Source of the DNA: Actinacidiphila rubida
GTDB taxonomy: Bacteria; Actinomycetota; Actinomycetes; Streptomycetales; Streptomycetaceae
Direction of reading: 5' to 3'
Assembly: GCF_900110255.1 (NCBI RefSeq)
Contig: NZ_FODD01000011.1
Span: forward strand, 1-64,000
DNA length: 64,000 bases
Within the stretch, counting starts at the first letter, position 1; every line of letters starts with the position of its first letter. The translations under genes and the position numbers were made by a program. The notes beneath the pieces are model-generated. The model did not search any database. It had not been told where the DNA came from and saw nothing but the letters and a program-made list of their open reading frames with translations. Below, piece after piece: positions 16,420-24,644 of this stretch.

Positions 16420-17214
16420 TCAGCCGAGCACGCCCACGGCGCCGAGCGCGCAGACGCCGCCCGCGAGGAAGAAGACCGGGGTCAGCAGCTTCAGCTCGAC
16501 CCAGCTGCCGGCCCGGAAGCGCATGAACTTCGGCGGGCCGATCGGGTACCAGCGCTTGCGGCCTATCGGGATCGGCCAGAGGATCGGGCAGCCGGAGATG
16601 GTGATGGCGTCGCCGACGCAGTGGACGAGGGCGCCGAGGATGATCGGCAGGCCGATCCACATGTAGTGCTGGCCGGGCTGCGTGAACAGCCAGTCCTTGC
16701 CGTTGCCGGGGTTGTCGAGCGCGTCGGCGAGCACCCAGGCACTCGTCGCGCCGAGGAGCCAGACCAGGACGTCGCTGGACACCCGGGCCGCCCGCCACAG
16801 CAGGCCTTCCACGGCCAGCACCATGTGGACGAAGAGGATGGCCAGCACCGCCCAGCGCCCGCCGTAGACGGCCGCGGCCGAGCAGCCGACGCCGATCAGC
16901 GCGGCCCACACGGCGGTGTGGGTCAGCGTGCGGTGCCCGCCGGTGCGGCGCGGGTCGCGCTTGCCGCGGGTCGCGTTGTACGTGGCGTGCGCGATGCCGT
17001 CGATGATCTTGCACGCGGCCTTGGACAGCGGCCCGAAGGACCGCGAGATCGTGGCCGCGTGGTGGTCCAGATCGGGGGCGAGGGCCGCTCCCGCGCAGAT
17101 CAGCGCGCCGACCACGAGCGTCGGCCACGGCATCGGGTCGCCCAGGCCGGCGGCCACGGCGCCCGTCGCCATCCAGGCGGCGGCTCCCGACAGTGAGTGC
17201 GCGGGTCCCATCAT
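16420..17214 (-). CDS. YdjM-like membrane-bound metal-dependent hydrolase (DUF457)
   Basis: About 264 residues with several membrane helices (WAALIGVGCSAAAVYGG, LAILFVHMVLAVEGLLW, VFFLAGGVCALGAVGVLG and others). Metal-binding motifs of the family are visible: GPAHSLSG near the N-terminus, LAPDLDHH, GGHRTLTHT and HCVGDAIT. The Asp and His residues fit the DUF457/YdjM group, related to phospholipase C-like hydrolases; the substrate is unknown. ATG 17214 gives the conserved MMGPAHS start; a GTG at 17262 would add a Gly/Gln-rich lead. A perfect inverted repeat (17283-17299) lies upstream, between this gene and the divergent helicase. Confidence 0.75.
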   Translation of the reverse strand: MMGPAHSLSGAAAWMATGAVAAGLGDPMPWPTLVVGALICAGAALAPDLDHHAATISRSFGPLSKAACKIIDGIAHATYNATRGKRDPRRTGGHRTLTHTAVWAALIGVGCSAAAVYGGRWAVLAILFVHMVLAVEGLLWRAARVSSDVLVWLLGATSAWVLADALDNPGNGKDWLFTQPGQHYMWIGLPIILGALVHCVGDAITISGCPILWPIPIGRKRWYPIGPPKFMRFRAGSWVELKLLTPVFFLAGGVCALGAVGVLG

Positions 17215-17282
17215 GGTGCTGCCCAGCCCCCCTTGTCCGCCCTGGTCAGGCGGAGTTGACACGTCGTTGAGCGCACACCTTA

Positions 17283-17299
17283 CCGTTGATGATCAACGG
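17283..17299. promoter_or_regulatory. Inverted repeat between divergent genes
   Basis: CCGTTGAT and ATCAACGG are perfect 8-bp arms around a single G. The site is 51-69 bp from both start codons, which suits an operator for either or both genes. No regulator is adjacent, so the binding protein is unknown. Confidence 0.45.
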
Positions 17300-17349
17300 C
17301 CTCGTCCGCCGGTTCCGCCGCCCGGCCGGAAGGCAGGCAAGATGGAGGG

Positions 17350-19863
17350 GTGACCCTTATCGATCAGCTGCCTTCCGACGCCGACCCCGATGCCCTCTTC
17401 GAAGCGTTCTCGACGTGGGCCGAAGGGCAGGGCATCACCCTGTACCCGGCCCAGGAGGAGGCGCTGATCGAGGTCGTCTCGGGCGCGAACGTGATCCTTT
17501 CCACGCCCACCGGATCGGGAAAGAGCCTGGTCGCGGCCGGTGCGCACTTCGCCGCGCTGGCCCGGGACGAGGTCACCTTCTACACGGCCCCGATCAAGGC
17601 GCTGGTCTCGGAGAAGTTCTTCGACCTGTGCAAGCTCTTCGGCACCGAGAACGTCGGCATGCTCACCGGCGACGCGTCGGTCAACCCGGACGCGCCGGTG
17701 ATCTGCTGCACCGCGGAGGTGCTGGCCTCGATCGCGCTGCGCGACGGCCGGAACGCCGACGTCGGCCAGGTCGTCATGGACGAGTTCCACTTCTATGCCG
17801 AACCGGACCGCGGATGGGCCTGGCAGATCCCGCTGCTGGAGCTGCCGCAGGCCCAGTTCCTGCTGATGTCGGCCACGCTCGGTGACGTCTCCCGGTTCGA
17901 GGAGGACCTCACGCGGCGCACCGGACGGCCCACCGCCGTGGTCCGGTCGGCGACCCGGCCGGTGCCGCTGAGCTACGAGTACCGCACGACCCCGATGACC
18001 GAGACCCTCACCGAACTGCTCGAGACGCGCCAGTCCCCCGTCTACATCGTGCACTTCACGCAGGCGGCCGCGGTGGAGCGGGCACAGGCGCTGATGAGCA
18101 TCAACATGTGCACGCGCGCCGAGAAGGACGCCATCGCCGAGCTGATCGGCAACTTCCGCTTCACCACCGCCTTCGGCCGCAACCTCTCGCGGTTCGTGCG
18201 CCACGGGATCGGCGTGCACCACGCGGGCATGCTGCCGAAGTACCGGCGCCTGGTGGAGAAGCTCGCGCAGGCGGGCATGCTGAAGGTCATCTGCGGCACC
18301 GACACCCTGGGCGTGGGCGTCAACGTGCCCATCCGCACGGTGCTGTTCACCGCGCTCACCAAGTACGACGGGCAGCGGGTGCGGGTGCTGCGGGCCCGCG
18401 AGTTCCACCAGATCGCCGGGCGCGCCGGGCGGGCCGGGTTCGACACCGCCGGGTTCGTGGTGGCACAGGCCCCCGAGTACGTCATCGAGAACGAGCGCGC
18501 GCTCGCGAAGGCCGGCGACGACCCCAAGAAGCGCCGCAAGGTCGTGCGCAAGAAGGCGCCCGAGGGGTTCGTCAGCTGGGGGCAGAACACCTTCGAGAAG
18601 CTGATCACCTCCGATCCGGAGCCGCTGACCTCGCGTTTCCGCGTGACCCACACGATGCTGCTCTCGGTGATCGCCCGACCGGGCAACGCCTTCGTGGCGA
18701 TGCGCCGGCTGCTGGAGGACAACCACGAGGACCGCCGCTCCCAGCTGCGGCACATCCGCCGGGCCATCGCGATCTACCGCTCGCTGCTGGACGGCGGCGT
18801 CGTGGAGCGGCTCGACGAGCCCGACGCCGAGGGCCGGATCGTGCGGCTGACCGTCGACCTCCAGCAGGACTTCGCACTGAACCAGCCGCTGTCGACCTTC
18901 GCGCTGGCCTCCTTCGACCTGCTCGACCCCGACTCCCCGTCCTATGCGCTGGACATGGTCTCCGTCGTGGAGTCCACCCTGGACGACCCGCGGCAGATTC
19001 TCGGCGCCCAGGAGAACAAGGCCCGCGGTGAGGCCGTGGCGGCGATGAAGGCCGACGGCGTGGAGTACGAGGAGCGCATGGAGCGCCTCCAGGACGTCTC
19101 CTACCCCAAGCCGCTGGAGGACCTGCTGCTGCACGCCTACGGCGTGTACCGCAAGAGCCACCCGTGGGTCGGCGACCATCCGGTGTCGCCGAAGTCCGTG
19201 GTGCGGGACATGTACGAACGCGCCATGACCTTCACGGAGTTCGTGTCCTTCTACGAGCTCGCCAGGACCGAGGGCATCGTGCTGCGCTACCTGGCCAGCG
19301 CGTACAAGGCGCTGGAGCACACCGTGCCCGACGACCTGAAGTCCGAGGACTACCAGGACCTCACGGCCTGGCTCGGCGAGCTGGTCCGGCAGGTCGACTC
19401 CAGCCTGCTCGACGAGTGGGAGCAGCTGGCCAACCCCGAGGAGGAGAGCGCCGAGCAGGCCGCCGAGCGGGCCGACCAGGTCAAGCCGGTCACGACCAAC
19501 GCCCGCGCCTTCCGGGTCCTGGTGCGCAACGCGATGTTCCGCCGGGTCGAGCTGGCCGCGCTGGAGAAGTACGCGGAGCTCGGCGAGCTCGACGGCGATT
19601 CCGGGTGGGACGCGGACGCCTGGGCCGACGCCATGGACGCGTACTGGGACGAGTACGACGACCTCGGCACCGGGCCCGACGCGCGGGGGCCCAAGCTCCT
19701 GCAGATCGAGGAGCAGCCGCAGCACGGCCTGTGGAAGGTCCGGCAGACCTTCGCCGACCCCGAGGGCGATCATGGCTGGGGCATTTCCGCCGAGGTCGAC
19801 CTGGCCGCCTCGGACGAGGAGGGCCGGGCCGTCGTCCGCGTGACGGACGTCGGCGAGCTCTGA
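17350..19863 (+). CDS. DEAD/DEAH-box superfamily 2 helicase (DUF3516-type)
   Basis: 837 residues. Helicase motifs appear in order: Q-like YPAQEEAL, Walker A TPTGSGKS (52-59), TAPIKALVSEKF (Ia), Walker B DEFH (144-147), LMSATL (III), then in the second RecA-like domain GVHHAGMLPKYR, GTDTLGVGVNVP and the QIAGRAGRAGFD arginine-finger motif VI. This is the Ski2-like architecture; the C-terminal ~400 residues match actinobacterial helicases carrying DUF3516. It likely unwinds RNA or DNA in an ATP-dependent manner; the target is unknown. The GTG start leaves only one base after GGAGG, an unusually short gap. The 3' end overlaps the converging gene by 94 bp. Confidence 0.9.
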   Translation: MTLIDQLPSDADPDALFEAFSTWAEGQGITLYPAQEEALIEVVSGANVILSTPTGSGKSLVAAGAHFAALARDEVTFYTAPIKALVSEKFFDLCKLFGTENVGMLTGDASVNPDAPVICCTAEVLASIALRDGRNADVGQVVMDEFHFYAEPDRGWAWQIPLLELPQAQFLLMSATLGDVSRFEEDLTRRTGRPTAVVRSATRPVPLSYEYRTTPMTETLTELLETRQSPVYIVHFTQAAAVERAQALMSINMCTRAEKDAIAELIGNFRFTTAFGRNLSRFVRHGIGVHHAGMLPKYRRLVEKLAQAGMLKVICGTDTLGVGVNVPIRTVLFTALTKYDGQRVRVLRAREFHQIAGRAGRAGFDTAGFVVAQAPEYVIENERALAKAGDDPKKRRKVVRKKAPEGFVSWGQNTFEKLITSDPEPLTSRFRVTHTMLLSVIARPGNAFVAMRRLLEDNHEDRRSQLRHIRRAIAIYRSLLDGGVVERLDEPDAEGRIVRLTVDLQQDFALNQPLSTFALASFDLLDPDSPSYALDMVSVVESTLDDPRQILGAQENKARGEAVAAMKADGVEYEERMERLQDVSYPKPLEDLLLHAYGVYRKSHPWVGDHPVSPKSVVRDMYERAMTFTEFVSFYELARTEGIVLRYLASAYKALEHTVPDDLKSEDYQDLTAWLGELVRQVDSSLLDEWEQLANPEEESAEQAAERADQVKPVTTNARAFRVLVRNAMFRRVELAALEKYAELGELDGDSGWDADAWADAMDAYWDEYDDLGTGPDARGPKLLQIEEQPQHGLWKVRQTFADPEGDHGWGISAEVDLAASDEEGRAVVRVTDVGEL

Positions 19864-20972
19864 CCGTCCCGCCCGGGTCCGGCGGGTGCCCCCTGCCCGG
19901 TCCCGGTCCCGGTGTGCGGTCGCCGGCCCAGCAGCCGCCGCAGACCACGCCGTGCGGCGGCCGGCCGTGCCCCGGACGGCGCCGCCTCCTGGCCCGGCGG
20001 CACCTCGGGCCGCGGCGGGACGGCGGTGACCTCGGGCAGCCCGGGCGGCTCCGGTGCATGCGGTGCGGGCAGCGCGGGTGATGCATGCGGCGCGGGCGGT
20101 GCGGGCGGTGCGGGCAGTGCGGGCAGTGCGGGCAGTGCGGGAGCGTGCGACCCGGGTGAGGGCCGCGGCACGGGCTGTCCTCGGCGGGCCCGGCCGAGCG
20201 CCTCGGCCAGCGCGAACAGGGCGGCCGCGATCTCGTCGGGCGCGTCGGCCGTGGTCAGCGACCGGACCTGCTCCGGCGTCGCACGGCCGGGGCGCCCCGC
20301 AGGCAGCGTGGCCCGGAGCCGGTACAGATGTGCCCGCTCGTAGGGGTCGGGGACGGCCTCTCCGGCGATCTGCGGCCCGAGCAGCGCGGCCCAGACCGCG
20401 GCCTCCTCCCAGGCGTCCGCGGCGTCCCGGACCAGTTGCCCGGCGCGGCGGGCGCGCCAGCCGCGAGCCCTCAGGTCCGTGCCGCCGTCACCGGTCTCAC
20501 GCAGCGGCCCGGGCAGGCGCCCGGTCAGCACCGCGGGATTCAGGTCGGCGAACTCGGCGGCCTCGCGCGCCAGATACAGCCACACCACGGCCCGGTACTG
20601 GTTGACGTACCAGCGCACCGGCCGGACGCAGCCCGCTCTGGCCAGCCGGGTGAAGCGGTCCCGGCCGATACCCATCGCCTCCGCCGCGCCGCCGCTGCTG
20701 ACCAGGCGCAGGCGCTTCAGCAGACCGTCCTCAGGCCCCTCCAGGGCGCGCAACCGGGCCAGTTCCGATCGCGGCACCTTCCACACGCCTGGCCCGCAGA
20801 CCACCGTCCGCACCTCGCCCACCTGCAGGGCGACGTCGAACTCGTCATATTCCAGACCCAGTTCGTCCCGCACGCGGCTCAGAGGAAGCAGCTCCGCCAC
20901 GCCGGGGGCCGTATCCCCGCGCCGCGCCCGCTCCGCTTCGCGCGCCTTCGCCGACTCCTTGACCGTCCTCAT
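19770..20972 (-). CDS. HTH-containing actinobacterial protein of unknown function (DUF6397-like)
   Basis: 400 residues. The N-terminal ~230 residues include two segments resembling DNA-binding helices (LSRVRDELGLEYDEFDVAL and SSGGAAEAMGIGRDRFTRLA) and conserved QVGEVRTVVCGPGVWKVPR. The C-terminal third is a Pro/Ala/His tandem-repeat tail (around PALPALPAPPAPPAP) followed by a basic, low-complexity end. I place it with Streptomyces DUF6397 proteins from its overall pattern; no role is known. ATG 20972 follows GGGGAG; a GTG at 20990 is possible. The last 31 codons lie antisense to the helicase gene, so the C-terminus may be an extension after loss of an earlier stop. Confidence 0.65.
   Translation of the reverse strand: MRTVKESAKAREAERARRGDTAPGVAELLPLSRVRDELGLEYDEFDVALQVGEVRTVVCGPGVWKVPRSELARLRALEGPEDGLLKRLRLVSSGGAAEAMGIGRDRFTRLARAGCVRPVRWYVNQYRAVVWLYLAREAAEFADLNPAVLTGRLPGPLRETGDGGTDLRARGWRARRAGQLVRDAADAWEEAAVWAALLGPQIAGEAVPDPYERAHLYRLRATLPAGRPGRATPEQVRSLTTADAPDEIAAALFALAEALGRARRGQPVPRPSPGSHAPALPALPALPAPPAPPAPHASPALPAPHAPEPPGLPEVTAVPPRPEVPPGQEAAPSGARPAAARRGLRRLLGRRPHTGTGTGQGAPAGPGRDGQSSPTSVTRTTARPSSSEAARSTSAEMPQP
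20060..20145. repeat. 9-bp tandem repeats inside a coding region
   Basis: Units like GCGGGCAGT recur in tandem with small changes and encode the alternating Ala-Leu-Pro and Ala-Pro-Pro repeats of the overlapping leftward gene. Copy number is likely to vary between strains, since each unit keeps the frame. Confidence 0.75.
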
Positions 20973-21086
20973 GACACTCACTCCCCGCACGCATCCCTCA
21001 CTGACAGTGACGAATGTAGCGCGGGTGGACGACAGCCGTCGGGGACCCTGTGGATAACTCCCGGCCGGACGCGGACGGGTGGGACC

Positions 21087-21473
21087 CTAGGCGCGCGGGG
21101 CGACGCCCAGGTGCTCGCCGACCTGGTGGACGAGGCGCGTCATCTCGTAGGCGACCTGGCCGATGTCCGCCTCCATGCCGCTGAGCACGGACAGGCAACT
21201 GCCGTTGCCCGCGGCGGTGACGAAGAGGAATCCCTCGTCGAACTCGACCATCGTCTGCCGGACGCCGCCGGTCCCGAACTGGCGCCCGGCGCCCTTCGCG
21301 AGGCTGTGGAAGCCGGAGGACACCGCCGCCAGGTGCTCCGCCGTCGAGCGGTCGAGCTCGGCGCTCGCCCCGGTGACCAGCCCGTCGTTCGACAGCACGA
21401 GCGCGTGCTTGACGTGCGGCACGCGCCGGGTCAGATCGTCGAGCAACCACGCGAGCCCGTTGCTCACCGTCAT
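21087..21473 (-). CDS. Roadblock/LC7-domain protein
   Basis: 128 residues spanning one roadblock/LC7 domain: LAWLLDDLTRRVPHVKHALVLSNDGL at the N-terminus (quoted as the domain start), AEHLAAVSSGFHSLA, then the VEFDEGFLFVTAAGNGSCLSVL strand pair. In streptomycetes such proteins (CvnB type) normally sit in four-gene conservons with a histidine-kinase-like protein, a DUF742 protein and a small GTPase, and bind or modulate the GTPase. Here none of those partners is adjacent, so it is an orphan copy. Expected location is the cytoplasm or the membrane face. Confidence 0.85.
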   Translation of the reverse strand: MTVSNGLAWLLDDLTRRVPHVKHALVLSNDGLVTGASAELDRSTAEHLAAVSSGFHSLAKGAGRQFGTGGVRQTMVEFDEGFLFVTAAGNGSCLSVLSGMEADIGQVAYEMTRLVHQVGEHLGVAPRA

Positions 21474-21592
21474 CGCCTACCTCCGCTTTCCGCTGCGCTA
21501 GGCAGCCTTGTACGTCGTCGGCGCCACTGCAACCCCCTCCTGCCCACCCCCACCGGCACGCGCACCGGCGGCGAGGGCGCAAGAGGCGGTTT

Positions 21593-21928
21593 TCAGCCGC
21601 CGCGCGGGGCGTACATGATCACCCCTACCCCGGCAATGCAGATGCCCGCACCGATGAGGTCGAAACGGTCCGGCCGGTAACCGTCCGCCACCACACCCCA
21701 CAGCAGCGACCCGGCCACGAACACCCCGCCGTAGGCGGCGAGGATGCGGCCGAACGCGGCGTCCGGCTGGAGCGTGGCGACGAATCCGTAGAGGCCGAGC
21801 GCGACCACGCCCGCGCCGATCCAGGCGAACCCGCGATGCTCCCGCACACCCTGCCAGATGAGCCAGGCCCCGCCGATCTCCAGGATCGCGGCGAGGACGA
21901 AGAGGGCGACGGAACGCAAGGTCGGCAT
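21593..21928 (-). CDS. YnfA-family (UPF0060) small multidrug-resistance-like membrane protein
   Basis: 111 residues with four membrane helices and the YnfA hallmarks [32 protein letters not shown] and [19 protein letters not shown]. The family resembles small multidrug resistance pumps with a conserved Glu in helix 1 (EIGGAW here). The ATG at 21928 is used; one five codons upstream would touch the divergent methyltransferase start. The two divergent starts are only 13 bp apart, so each promoter must lie within the other gene. Confidence 0.88.
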   Translation of the reverse strand: MPTLRSVALFVLAAILEIGGAWLIWQGVREHRGFAWIGAGVVALGLYGFVATLQPDAAFGRILAAYGGVFVAGSLLWGVVADGYRPDRFDLIGAGICIAGVGVIMYAPRGG

Positions 21929-21941
21929 GCGACCATGATGC

Positions 21942-22550
21942 ATGGCCAGGACACAGCGCGATCGCCGGCAGACCAGGGAGTTCTTCGCCGCCAGGGCGGT
22001 CGGCTGGGAGACCCGCTACCCCGACGACACCCCCGTGTACGCGGCGGCGGTCCGCGAACTGGGCCTGACCGGCGGGGGCCGCGCGCTCGACGCGGGCTGC
22101 GGGACGGCACGTGCGGTACCGCTGCTGCGCGCGGAGGTCGGCCCGGCCGGAACCGTCGTCGGTGTCGACGTCACCCCGCAGATGCTGCACGAGGCGGTGG
22201 CCCTGGGACGCGACGCCGACGCCACACTCCTGGAGGCCGAGGCCGAGCGACTGCCCTTGCGCGACGGCGCGTTCGACGCGGTCTTCGCCGCGGGCCTGGT
22301 CAACCACCTCGCCGACCCGTCGGACGGGCTGCGCGAACTCGCCCGGGTGACGCGGGCCGGCGGGCGGCTCGCGCTCTTCCATCCCGTGGGCCGGGCGGTC
22401 CTCGCCGCCCGCCGCGGCTACGAACTGGAGCCCGGCGACGTCAGGGCGCAGCCGCAGATCGGCCGGATCCTCGCGGCCGGCGGCTGGGAGCTGGAGCTGT
22501 TCGACGACTCCGACGAGCGGTACCTGGCGGTGGCCGTCCGGGGCCGCTGA
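21942..22550 (+). CDS. Class I SAM-dependent methyltransferase
   Basis: 202 residues with the Rossmann-like methyltransferase motifs: [16 protein letters not shown] (residues about 48-62); [13 protein letters not shown]; then [16 protein letters not shown] (IV) and [17 protein letters not shown] (V-VI). It belongs to the UbiE/Methyltransf_11 type. The substrate cannot be read from sequence. The start is 13 bp from that of a divergent YnfA-like gene and lacks a Shine-Dalgarno sequence, which fits a leaderless transcript. Confidence 0.88.
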   Translation: MARTQRDRRQTREFFAARAVGWETRYPDDTPVYAAAVRELGLTGGGRALDAGCGTARAVPLLRAEVGPAGTVVGVDVTPQMLHEAVALGRDADATLLEAEAERLPLRDGAFDAVFAAGLVNHLADPSDGLRELARVTRAGGRLALFHPVGRAVLAARRGYELEPGDVRAQPQIGRILAAGGWELELFDDSDERYLAVAVRGR

Positions 22551-22733
22551 GCAGCGCACCACCGCAGCCCGTGCCCCGGCTCGCGCCGGCCCGGGCCCCG
22601 CCCCGCGCGCCCCCGCTCCCCGTTCACCGCGCCGCGCGACTCGGACCGCGCCGCGCGCCCCCTCACACCATGCGCGCGCCCCACACCACGCCACGCGTCA
22701 GGCCGCCCGTCCCCGACGTCCGTCCGGTACCCC

Positions 22734-23519
22734 TCAGGCCGCGTCCGCCCGCGCCGGCGCGGGCCGCCCGGCGATCGCCCGCACATAGGCGTCCGGGTTG
22801 TCGAACATCATGCAGTGCCCCGCGTCCGGCACGGTCACGATCTCGACGCCCGCCGCCTCCAGGTCCGTGCGGCCGAGACCGTCCTCGCCGCTCAACTCCC
22901 CCAGCACATAGGTGCGGGGAATCGCCAGCGACGTGACCATGGCGCGCATCGTGGGCTCCGTGCCGCGCACCAGCCCGGTGGCGGACCGGTGCAGCGCCAG
23001 CGGATCCGCGCACCGCATGGTGGCCGCCCAGCGCCAGCCCGCCCGCTCCAGCGTGGCCGCGAAGCCGCCGCCGTCCACGAACTCCTCCTCCGTCCAGGTC
23101 GCGATGGCGCTGCTGTCGGCCGTCAGCGGCGGGTCGGGGTCGAGGTTGGCCTCGGCGAGCACCAGCCGTTCCACCAGTTCCGGTCTGCGGTACGCCAGCA
23201 CGATGGCCACCGCGCCGCCCATGCTGTGGCCCACCACCTCGGCGCCGCGCACCCCGGCGGCGTCCAGCACGGCCGCGACCGCGGCCGCGTGCTCCTCCAG
23301 CGAGTAGCCGAAGTCCGCGGGGCGGTCGCTGATGCCGAAACCCGGCAGGTCCACGAACAGGGTGCGGCGCCCCGCGAGACGCGGATCGGCGCTCAGGTGC
23401 GCCGTGTACGGGCCCGAGGCGGCGCCGAGCCCGTGGATGTGGACCCGTGCCGGGCCGTCGCCCGCCGCCTCCGTCCAGCGGATGTACGCGCCTGCGGGGC
23501 CGAACTCCGTCTGCTGCAT
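22734..23519 (-). CDS. Alpha/beta-hydrolase
   Basis: 261 residues. The fold markers are HIHGLGAAS (oxyanion loop), FVDLPGFGISD, the nucleophile elbow GHSMGGAV with Ser, and a late His in PDAGHCMMFDNPD. The likely acid is in the segment before TYVLGELSGEDG. Hydrolysis of an ester, lactone or similar bond is expected; the substrate is unknown. ATG 23519 follows AAGGACGG. It is divergent from a PadR regulator across an 8-bp inverted repeat, so it is probably under PadR control. Confidence 0.88.
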   Translation of the reverse strand: MQQTEFGPAGAYIRWTEAAGDGPARVHIHGLGAASGPYTAHLSADPRLAGRRTLFVDLPGFGISDRPADFGYSLEEHAAAVAAVLDAAGVRGAEVVGHSMGGAVAIVLAYRRPELVERLVLAEANLDPDPPLTADSSAIATWTEEEFVDGGGFAATLERAGWRWAATMRCADPLALHRSATGLVRGTEPTMRAMVTSLAIPRTYVLGELSGEDGLGRTDLEAAGVEIVTVPDAGHCMMFDNPDAYVRAIAGRPAPARADAA

Positions 23520-23594
23520 GCCTGCCGTCCTTCGCCGTGGTTCCCGGGGTGCCGGCCCGTTTCCGTCCCTCCGGATCCGGCTCGCCACGGACCA

Positions 23595-23612
23595 TACATC
23601 GGTGCCGATGTA
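23595..23612. promoter_or_regulatory. PadR-type operator between divergent genes
   Basis: TACATCGG and CCGATGTA are perfect arms around TG. The site contains ACAT-N8-ATGT, similar in design to the symmetric ATGT/ACAT sites described for PadR proteins. It lies 76 bp from the alpha/beta-hydrolase start and 43 bp from the padR start; TATACT at 23625-23630 could be the padR -10. Confidence 0.65.
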
Positions 23613-23654
23613 CTACGCCAGCGATATACTGCGAAGCTGCGCCACAATGGGCGC

Positions 23655-24185
23655 ATGCTGGAACTCGCGATCCTCGGCTTCCTCCACGAGGCACCCCTGC
23701 ACGGCTACGAGCTGCGACGGCGGATCGCCGCGCTGAGCGGGCACATCAAGCCCGTGGCGGAGAGCACGCTCTATCCGGCGATCAAGCGGCTGGAGAACGC
23801 CGGGCTGCTGGCCCGCGAGCCGCAGCCGGGCGCGGCGGCGGCGCCCCGGCACATGCTGAGCCTCACCGACGAGGGGCGCGCCGAACTGCGCCGCCGGCTG
23901 GGCGACCCGGCGGAGAACGACATCAGCGACGAGAACCGCTGGTTCACGGTGCTCGCCTTCCTGCGGCATCTCGCGGACCCAGCCGCCCAGGCGGCGGTGC
24001 TGCGGCGCAGGCTCGCGTTCCTGGAGGAGCCGTCGAGCTTCTTCTACGAGGGCGAGCGCCCCGTGCGGGCGGAGGAGGTGGACGACCCCTTCCGCAGGGG
24101 CGTCCTGATCATCGCGCGGGCCACCAGCACCGCCGAACTGGCGTGGCTACGCGAGACGCTGGCGGGGCTGGACGCCGCCGTGTGA
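23655..24185 (+). CDS. PadR-family transcriptional regulator
   Basis: 176 residues. The N-terminal winged helix has the PadR signature MLELAILGFLHEAPLHGYEL, then SGHIKPVAESTLYPAIKRLENAGLL with the recognition helix (STLYPAIKRLE) and the wing up to MLSLTDEGRAEL. The C-terminal half (about 90-176) is the helical dimerisation domain of the Vir_act_alpha_C type. It probably represses itself and the divergent alpha/beta-hydrolase. Ligand unknown, though PadR proteins often respond to phenolics or drugs. Confidence 0.92.
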   Translation: MLELAILGFLHEAPLHGYELRRRIAALSGHIKPVAESTLYPAIKRLENAGLLAREPQPGAAAAPRHMLSLTDEGRAELRRRLGDPAENDISDENRWFTVLAFLRHLADPAAQAAVLRRRLAFLEEPSSFFYEGERPVRAEEVDDPFRRGVLIIARATSTAELAWLRETLAGLDAAV

Positions 24186-24522
24186 CGGGTCCGGGCAGCC
24201 CAGGGCCCGGGCGACGGGCTCTCCGGTGACCGCCGCGTGAGCGAGCCGCTCGCGGACCTCGCGCGGCGTTCGCGGACGGAAGCCGGGGCCGTCCCCGCAG
24301 CTCGGGCACGTCGGCCGGATGCGCAGCCCCGCCGCGAACACCGCGGTGAGCGCGCGCCACGACGCCGTGTCACGCCTGCGCGGCGCGGCGAACCGCGTGC
24401 CGACGTCGACGAGCGGCCCCGCACCGCGAGGGCAGACGCCGTCGCGGTTCCCGGGCGGCGGCCTTCTTCCACGACACCCTGCACGACACGCAGACGTGGT
24501 GGGAGCGCCGCACGGAGACCAT
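24147..24522 (-). pseudogene. Frameshifted small zinc-ribbon protein gene
   Basis: Two leftward frames together resemble a small streptomycete zinc-ribbon protein. One frame gives HHVCVSCRVSWKK from 24522. The other, one base out of step, gives NRDGVCPRGAGPLVDVG, then FAAPRRRDTASWRALTAVF and CPSCGDGPGFRPRTPREVRERLAHA. The shift falls near 24460. The second CxxC is also broken (CPRG). No ribosome binding site precedes the ATG. Either the gene has decayed or the sequence has an error, although the lost Cys argues for decay. Its 3' end overlaps padR. The surrounding gap 24186-24644 holds nothing else I can support. Confidence 0.5.
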
Positions 24523-24644
24523 GGAGAGAGCGTAGAGGTGCGGTGAAGGCCGGACCCCCGGGATTTCCGCGGTCCGCAGACTCTCGACGTACCGGTTACC
24601 CGCTGGTTAAGGTGCCGCGGACCGAGATGACAGGGAGACGACGG

